Source: Bidens hawaiensis (Eukaryota > Streptophyta > Magnoliopsida > Asterales > Asteraceae). Taken from it: DNA of 64,000 bases. Numbering within the stretch: position 1 is the first letter of the stretch; each line of letters begins with the position of its first letter. Under the pieces are notes generated by a model. It ran no database searches. It had not been told where the DNA came from and saw only the letters and a list, made by a program, of their open reading frames with translations. A program made the translations under genes and the position numbers. This document shows positions 57,105 through 64,000 of the stretch, piece by piece. The stretch is taken from contig JAIQDT010004220.1 in NCBI GenBank assembly GCA_021521415.1, forward strand, positions 124,001 to 188,000. The letters are read 5' to 3'.

Positions 57105-59737
57105 ATGACTTCAATAAACATTACAGAACTGGTAAAGATGGAGGTTGAAGCCGGTTCAACAACTAAAGCTCCAAAACTGCTTAAGGGTACCGATTTCGTT
57201 TCATGGAAAGATCAGTTCGAACAGTATGTGAAGTATCAAGATACTAAGATGTGGGTTTGCATTCAAGACGGGTACATTCCACCAACATCCTTGTTTGAAG
57301 GTCGTGAACAGATTAAAAAGTACAGTAAAATGGAAGAGGATGAAAAGAAAATGTATGAGGCAGAGAGTAAAGCGCATGCGGCTATAACAATGGCACTTCC
57401 ACAAGAGATTCTCCATACTTTCAAAAAATACAAAACTGCTAGAGAACTATGGGAAGCACTAGAAAATAGATATGAAGGTAATGTTGGGATACGTACCTCC
57501 AAGACAAAGCTGCTTAAGACTCAATTCTCCGGATTCAAGTATTTGAAAAATGAATCACTTGATGATATCATCACACGATATTATCATTTGATGACCGAAC
57601 TAAATAATTACTCCATTGAATACAAGGAAGAAGAGGTAGTAGAGAAACTTCTTGATGCTCTTCCACCGAAATGGGAAATATACACCGTACTGATGAGAGA
57701 AGATAAAGATTTTGACAATATTGATTTGGAAACAGTGGTCAATAAGTTACGAAATTTTGAACTTAACATGGTTCGAAAGGAGACACCAACTGATCAGGTT
57801 CAGGATCCGGGAATGTATGGTGCTAAAGTCACTCCGAGCTCAAGTTCAAAATTAGAATCCACTGCCTACTACTCTAAGGGGCAATCAAACTCCACTCCGG
57901 ATAGTCATGTGATTCTCAATATGGATGGTGACGTATGTTTAGTAGCAGGAGGGAGTAATTCCTCAAAGCCTCAAACTACAACTGGAAATTTCTCATCCAA
58001 TGCTGCAAACAATAACTACTCATAGATGCCTATGAGTGTGAAATCTGCTGAACAACAGTTTGCCCTCTATGCATCTTTCATTGCATCTTACGAGAACTAT
58101 ATCAAAGGTAAAATAGTAGACCCTGCAACTTTGGATGAAGACTATGATCAGATCGATGCTGATGATTTGGAAGAGATGGATCTGCAGTGGCAGATGGCTA
58201 TGATAGTAAGAAGGGTAAAGAGATTCATGAAGAAAACGGGTAGAAAGTTCGTTGGAGAAAGACCAGGGTTTGATAAATCAAAGGTTCGATGTTACAACTG
58301 TCAACAAAATGGTCACTTTGCTAAGGAATGTACAAATGAGAGAGTCGAACGAAGTCAGAACAGGCCTGCACAACAGAATGGGGGTGGTAGTGAAAATAGG
58401 GCTATGGTATCTAGACAGAATGGTGGATACAACTGGAATATACAAGTTGAGGAAGTGTTCGAACAGGCTAATTTGGTAAACATCGAAACTGGAGGAAGTG
58501 AGAGAGAGACAGGAGAAGATCAGGCATACATGGCAGAAGTGAACCATCAGCTCTCTGAGGTAAGCTCTGAACTTCATTGTGAACAATATGAAAATCTGTC
58601 TGACCAATTAAAAACATTAACTGATCAGTTTGTTAGTTTGGACACACAATTTAAAACTTTAAAAGAAGATCATCACTATACTAAAACTAGAGAAAATAGT
58701 TACTCGGTAAAAATAAAAGCTAGTGAAAAGGATATCAGAAGTCTTAAAGCCAGTCTAGCTGAAAAAATACAAGTAATTGATCTTAGTTATGAAGTGTTAG
58801 AAGAAAAAACCAAACTAATTGCTGAAAAAGATAAATAGATAGCTGATTACCAGGTAAAAGTGGTGGAACTAAACAGAAAAATTGAACAATTTAGAAATTC
58901 TTCAGCAATGCTAGATCACATCATAAGTGTTCAACGTTCCCCGGTTAACAAAGGAGGAATTGGATTTTCTGAAGTTCCACCACCGTATAACAGTAACTAT
59001 ACTTATGATTCTAGTAATCAGCAATCTGCGAATGTTGAGATTAGTCAGACAGTTCCAATCAAAATTTCTACTAAAGAAACTGAAGTTAATAAGAGCGAAA
59101 CGAGTAAGTCAAGTTCTAATGTTGCGATTTTTGTCCTAGCTCTGTCTCATCAAATTCGGACAAGTCATCCGAATTGGGTGAGATAAAAGAAGAGGTAGTG
59201 TTACTAAAACTTGGGGAGGAATATAAGCCCGATGAAAAGAATTCTTCCCTAAATCCGTTCGTCCCACCATATGTTAGACAAACGGGTAGTAACGCAACCT
59301 CGACATCTGCAACAACTGTTGAGACGAAAGTTCAAAACAGAAGTTGTTTCAGATGCAATAAAGTAGGACACCTTGTTGCTGATTGACCTCTAAAACAGAG
59401 AAAAATTAGAGGTATGAGGCCTCCGAAAACTGAGAATAAAATGAATACTAATTATGATACTGGTAAGAATGTGAACACACCAAATTTCAGTCATTGGAGT
59501 AATCCAAGATTTCAAAGAAATCAGTCTCATTTTTTCCCAGTAAACTACCAAACCAACAATTATAATTCAGTTAATTCACGAAGGTTTGGATGGCCTCATA
59601 GCCAGTCCTCTAGAAGGTTTCCTTTCAGAACTTACAGAAACCATCCTCAAACTGAATTTGGGCAACCAAAGTACTGGATGCCGGACAACAGATTTAATCG
59701 ACCCAAGACCAGTAGGTCTTGGGTCCCCAGATTTTAA
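57105..59737 (+). pseudogene. Gag of C2
   Basis: ATG 57105 is chosen because MTSINITELVKMEVEAG is a natural Gag start; the frame before it lacks an ATG. The core has LKGTDFVSWKDQFEQYVKYQ, ALPQEILHTFKKYKTARELW and VVEKLLDALPPKWEIYTVLM (UBN2-type Gag). MDLQWQMAMIVRRVKRFMKK and a knuckle CYNCQQNGHFAKEC (near 58291-58332) follow, then a long coiled coil (58550-58900). The second knuckle, CFRCNKVGHLVAD, loses its last Cys to TGA at 59384. TAG at 58023 and 58836 and a slip near 59130 further break it. It ends ...WVPRF-TAA at 59735-59737, in frame with the protease. Confidence 0.88.
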
Positions 59738-59752
59738 TCTATTTCTTTAATT

Positions 59753-60157
59753 GTGCAGGAACAGTCAAACAGGGCTGTAAAAAATATGTGGGTTGTTGAC
59801 AGTGGTTGTTCCCGGCACATGACTGGTAACAAGAAATTGTTACGTGACTGGAAATCTGTTCAAGGAGGAAGGGTTAGTTTCGCTGAAGAGAGTGGAAGTA
59901 GAATCAGTGGTATTGGAACTGTGACGAATGGAAGAATAAAGTTAGAAAAGGTGAATATTGTGGAAGAGTTGAAGCATAACTTGTTGAGTGTATCTCAGAT
60001 TTGTGACAAAGAATACACGGTGCATTTTACTAAAAATGAGGCAATCGTTCTTTATCTTGTTTTCAAGATACCAGAGGCCTGGGTAGTGATGAAAGCTCCA
60101 AGAGAAAAGAACACGTATGTAATGGATATGAGGTCAACTGAGATGACAACAGAAGAG
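59753..60157 (+). pseudogene. Protease and pre-integrase region of C2
   Basis: The frame has NMWVVDSGCSRHMTGNKKLL (catalytic D-S-G), VSFAEESGSRISGIGTVTNG, EELKHNLLSVSQICDKEY (pre-integrase) and ends ESCLLSKAS, where an integrase zinc domain should follow. It is in the same frame as the Gag end, separated by TAA and about 15 bp. At about 60158 it jumps into RNase H sequence in another frame, so no integrase or RT is made. Confidence 0.85.
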
Positions 60158-60690
60158 TCATGTCTTCTGTCAAAGGCAAGCCTAAGTTGGGATTGTGGTA
60201 CACGAAAGGGGGAGAACTGGATTTGGTAGCTTACACACATTCTGACTATGGAGGTTGCAATCAGAACAGGAAATCAACAACCGGTGGATGTCAGTTTCTC
60301 GGAGGAAGATTGGTGTCATGGCAGTGCAAGAAGCAGACCTCAGTAGCCATTTCCACCTGCGAAGCAGAGTACATGGCAGCATCAAACTGCTGCTCCCAAG
60401 TTTTATGGATACAACAGCAATTGCTCGATTATGGTCTGAATTTCACTCAAACTCCTATTTGCATTGATAACACTTCTGCAATCTCAGTAACTAACAATCC
60501 CCTTAAACACAGCAAAACTAAACATATTGACATTCGTCATCATTTTATACGGGATTGTGCTGAGAAGAAATTAATTGTGCTTGAAAAGGTTGATTCTTTG
60601 GATAATTTTACCGATCTTTTTACTAAAGCGTTTGACCGATCCTGTTTTCAAAATCTTGTTGAGTTTAATGGGATGATCAATCCCGAGTAA
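60158..60690 (+). pseudogene. RNase H of C2
   Basis: The frame reads KGKPKLGLWYTKGGELDLVA, RKSTTGGCQFLGGRLVSWQC, STCEAEYMAASNCCSQVLWI and FTDLFTKAFDRSCFQNL, closing pol with a stop at 60688-60690. The active-site block AYTHSDYGGC has His where related Copia elements have Asp (SDSDYAG-type). RNase H activity is therefore doubtful. Confidence 0.85.
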
Positions 60691-61433
60691 CCTTGTTTTC
60701 CATTTTATTTAAAAAAAACCATCACTATCGCTTAAAATTATGTCGGTTGCTTAAGTTTGAAGGACACATCTTCGGATATGTTTGGTCCTTACTTCTACTA
60801 GTATATTATGAGGATAGCCATTAACCAGATGACTGAAAGTGACCGGGGCGGTTTATGATGGGTTTTTATTATTTCGCTGAAAAATAGTCGTTCATACTTA
60901 GTTAGAGTGACACATACTCGTATGTGGTCGGTCCAGCTGATCCATTGGATCTTCAGGATAGCCATTTACCTGAAGACTTTGACTTGATCTGGGCAATGGA
61001 ATTTAAAATTTTTTTTTTTGGGAGATGATATAATTTTTCAAGTCTATAACTTCGTAAGAAGTTTCAATACGATGTTTAAAAGAAAATTGATCCAACCTTG
61101 GAAAGTGATAGAAAAACTGATTCTGTGTGCTTAACTGGTGAAGTTATTAGGCCTAACAGACTCTAGAACAGTCATTGTATGTTATGGTAGCTTTCTATGG
61201 TGCGTAAAAGTAGAAGTGATACAAACTAAATCTCCTCGATTTAATGTGGAGAATCATTCTGAATTGTGCTTGTCTCCATATACATCTTTCCGAATGATAG
61301 GCAGAAAAGTGATTACCCAGTCATACACGAGCCCGTGAGTGTTCTGATTCCCACGAAGAGAGTGTCAAGTACCTGCAGTGATCCAGATTCGGGACTTGCA
61401 GTTGTCTACAATTTGAAATTGTATTAATGTCTT

Positions 61434-61468
<35 letters not shown>

Positions 61469-62749
61469 CGTGCATATTGTTAAGCCTTCTGAAGCTTATG
61501 TTGTTTCAAATATCAAGAAAGAGGCAAGAAAGAATATCTCATGCATAAGAAAGAACGGGAAGTAGACTCTAAAGATAGATGTGTGCACATTGTTTAATCA
61601 GACACTACGGGTCGAAGTCAACTCAGGGTGACTTGGGGAAAGCCAAATACGCTTTGAGAATAGATAGGAGGCATCACAATCTCTCATGTGATATCCATCT
61701 AAATTTTGAGCTTAATTGAACCTAATCCGTATCACAGAAGCGATGAAAACCATACTAAGTTTTATACCTGCCTACAACCTGCTTCTTTATGTCACAATAC
61801 CACATGAATCTGAGTGACAGCCGCTTAATCAGTATGATTCATGTTCGGATCTTTTCTAAAACATGCAGGTTCTCGTAATGACTGAAATTTGATCCCGTTT
61901 AATTAATTATCTTTACTTTGTTTTATGTTTTATACCTTGGTACGTTTTAATAAATACTTGGTTACTAGTTTTGATCCCTTTTTTTCTTTAATTTCACTTA
62001 AGGCGAAGTTGTTTATTAAGCGAAGTTGGATCTGGCGAAGTTATAAATATAGCGAAGTTGACCAGCTGTTTGACTTAGGGGCGAAGTTTTCAAAGGGGCG
62101 AAGTTAACCATAACTTCGCCCATGTATTTTCAAAACTATATAAAGGTGAAACGGTGGTCAACTTGGTCAAATAATTTTCAAACTATTAACTCTCGGCGAA
62201 CTTATACCCACAAACTTATAACCCTCGGCGTAGTTATAAACATGAATTAACCCTCATTATAATATGATTTTTGTCCGAGTTAAAGGTTTGTAAGATCATT
62301 GTGACCCTTAATTCGTAAGACTTGGTAATAATCGGCGTCTTGATGATCCAATGTGTGGCTTCGGTTAAACGGACCTTAAACCCTCGTTCAACATCTTGTG
62401 TTAACTGTGTTTTAGTCTTCATACGGTCATCTGAGCCTATATCGGCTACCGATTTAATGTTATCATTCGCAAAATCGATCAAACCCAGCCCAGATTGGGT
62501 CATTATGAAGCGTCGATTAGAGAAGCGAAGTTAAGGCTTAGGCGAAGTTGCTCATAACTTCGCCGACTGGTTAACTTCGCCTTACCAGAAACTTCAACAA
62601 TAAGTTATCTGGTTTATTTTGTTTTACTCAGGCAAAGTTGAGCCACAGCGAAGTTAAACATAAAAGATGTCATAACTTCGCCACTGGTAACAGGCGAAGT
62701 TATGATCTGTTAAGAAACTATTCTAATTTAGATCGGTTGTTGTGCAGTT
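60691..62749 (+). other. C2 spacer between pol and ORF3
   Basis: No supported gene is present. Two diverged copies of a ~140-bp unit start at about 60762 and 60905 (both have ACACAT...ATGTG hairpins, GTCGGTCC- or TTTGGTCC-type sequence and AGGATAGCCATT). A run of about 28 A lies at 61441-61468. From 61999 to about 62710 there are 14 exact GCGAAGTT/AACTTCGC words, with hairpins at 62096-62121 (11-bp stem) and 62541-62564 (9-bp stem). Confidence 0.75.
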
Positions 62750-64000
62750 ATGGCTGCTGTGGCAGGGGCTGGTGGTGCTGGTGGTGACGAAGGTGGTGAC
62801 AACAACCGACAGTTCTTTCCGGGTCACAACATGTATATCACTTTGGATCCGAGTGCTAGTGGTATAGACGACTATTGTGAGATCATTTCATTCCTCGTTC
62901 GCTCACGTATTTTTCACGCCATCACGACTACTCTCCCCATTTCACTACCAAATATCGAAGACTTTTGGCGAACGATTGAATATGACTGTAGAGTTGATCC
63001 TCCGGTTATGCGCGCTACAGTGAACAATCAGGTGGTACAGTTCTCGGCAGATCAAATAAGGATCGCTTTACATTTCGGGGTTGAAACTACAAATGATCCA
63101 ACAGACTTTCCGGCTACATTCAGAGATGGTGCGTTTCCCCGTATGGGTTATTCGGGTCCGTTAGGTGACACTCAACGGAGAAAGGGATTTTTATTAGATC
63201 AGTGGAGGTTTCTGATGCACGTGATGATAGTGTGCATGTCTGGTCGTAAAGCTGGTACAGACGGTATGGGGGCAACGATGCAATCTGCAATGACTGCCCT
63301 GACTTACAACAAGCCCTACAGCTTTAGTCAGATGGTGTTTTATGAGATTGATCGTCAGAGACGCGCGGTCGCTAGGGAAAGATTTTTGATGTATCTGAGA
63401 TTCTTACAGATGATTTTAAATCACGTAGCTCCCACGCTGCCTCAACGACGTCCTATCCGTTATGTTGAAAGTGTGAGTAAGAGAATTTTTGCGCAATGTA
63501 GGTCATCAAGTGCACGTAGCAAACCAGAACTTCGTCCGCGGCACACTGCATTGTTTGGTTATTTGGTGAATCCTGCTTATGTTTCTCCTCTAGGAGATGA
63601 ATTTTGTGACCTGGCACCGCAACAGGCTAATGTTCCTCAACCACCTCCTGTGGTTCAACCACCACCTGTGGTACAGCAAGCACTGCCTGCTGATCCTGTT
63701 GCAGCTCCGGAAGAACAGGTTGATCTTGAAGTCGCCTTTGGAGGGCAAGGGTTCTTTGATATGGAACAAATTGATCCAGCTGCTGAGGTTCGAGCCTCAG
63801 TAGCTGAGGCATCTGGTGTGAATGTTTCTATGGTCGCTACATCTGTGGCGGATTCTGAGAGAACCGACTCTGACTCCTCCACTGACGATATCGTTGAAGC
63901 ACAATAGATTCTGGTCAGACAAGAAAGAATACATGGCAAGAGAAAGAAAGACTCGGATGACAGTGAATCTGACTATGAGGAGGAGTTAGACAAGTTGGTA
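62750..64000 (+). CDS. ORF3 accessory protein of C2, one in-frame stop, 3' end outside window
   Basis: ATG 62750 opens MAAVAGAGGAGGDEGG after the motif-rich spacer; no other start is nearby. The N-terminal domain is complete: HNMYITLDPSASGIDDYCEI, NIEDFWRTIEYD, MRATVNNQVVQFSADQIRIA, FRDGAFPRMGYSGPLGDTQR, KGFLLDQWRFLMH and RFLQMILNHVAP. Most of it is shared with C1 and patterned like C3. TAG at 63905-63907 interrupts it, but the frame continues (ILVRQERIHGKRKKDSDDSE), matching VSRERTTGKRPRTENEDEEE of C1. The stop is therefore a mutation, and the rest of the protein lies beyond the window. No membrane span, signal peptide or enzymatic motif is visible. Confidence 0.8.

Larger units (their letters stand above)
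56234..64000 (+). mobile_element. Copia element C2 (SIRE-like), 3' end outside window
   Basis: The order is 5' LTR, tRNA-Met primer site, leader, gag, protease, RNase H, spacer and ORF3, all plus strand. Integrase and RT are deleted. Gag with two knuckles, a coiled coil, the protease WVVDSGCSRHMTG and an extra ORF after pol fit the SIRE/Maximus lineage as I know it. It sits inside the spacer of C3; the base pairs before it are ACTAG, but the right flank is not available. Confidence 0.88.

Noticed and set aside
1..64000. Search for CRISPR arrays, bacterial operons or riboswitches
   Set aside because: This is plant nuclear DNA; repeats found are microsatellite, minisatellite or motif words without uniform spacers.
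62750..64000. Calling ORF3 a retroviral-type envelope protein
   Set aside because: No signal peptide, hydrophobic span or cleavage site is seen in C1, C2 or C3.

Overview
The window is plant nuclear DNA, most likely from a eudicot. The gag and accessory-ORF types resemble Asteraceae retrotransposons as I remember them, but I could not search a database. I see no host protein gene, rRNA or functional tRNA. Almost everything is LTR retrotransposon sequence in nested layers, with a few MITE/hAT-like DNA elements and simple repeats.

Layout. 1-2939 is the 3' end of a Copia element (C1): a long accessory ORF (ORF3), a polypurine tract and the 3' LTR. 2940-5300 is AT-rich with microsatellites, a short tandem repeat and two inverted-repeat elements. 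5300-9262 is a decayed minus-strand chromovirus (Tekay/Del-like LTR, 3' region, gag) holding a solo LTR (6340-7099, TSD TACAG). 9330-47709 is one old plus-strand Tat-type Gypsy element (Z) in three pieces: 9330-11838, 24529-25561 and 44873-47709. Two later minus-strand relatives split it: X (11839-24528, TSD GTTTG) and Y (25562-44872, TSD ATTTT). X holds a 2.5-kb solo LTR (17056-19530, TSD CGGTA). Y holds a 2.4-kb hAT-like element (28441-30795) and an Athila-like gag-protease element W (32872-40684, near-TSD GTATA/GTATC). Each Tat copy keeps the typical downstream parts: pol, a tandem-repeat-rich 3' region, an antisense ORF (aORF) and the LTR.

47710-48954 holds a DNA-transposon end and unassigned sequence. 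48955-56233 is a second Copia family on the minus strand (C3): 3' LTR, an ORF3 of about 1,560 codons, and a motif-rich spacer. It is cut at 56234 by C2, a plus-strand member of the C1 family that runs off the window (5' LTR, tRNA-Met primer site, leader, gag, protease, a deletion of integrase and RT, RNase H, spacer, ORF3).

The most notable pattern is in the Copia elements. Three copies from two families carry a related ORF3 downstream of pol. In each family the LTR and the spacer before ORF3 are packed with a family-specific short motif that I did not notice in the coding parts: GCGAAGTT/AACTTCGC in C1/C2, often paired into perfect hairpins, and about AAGTGTGCTCGA in C3. An ORF3 (or Gag) product acting on a matching RNA or DNA motif is my inference. 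The ORF3 homology, the motif arrays and the hairpins are visible in the sequence.
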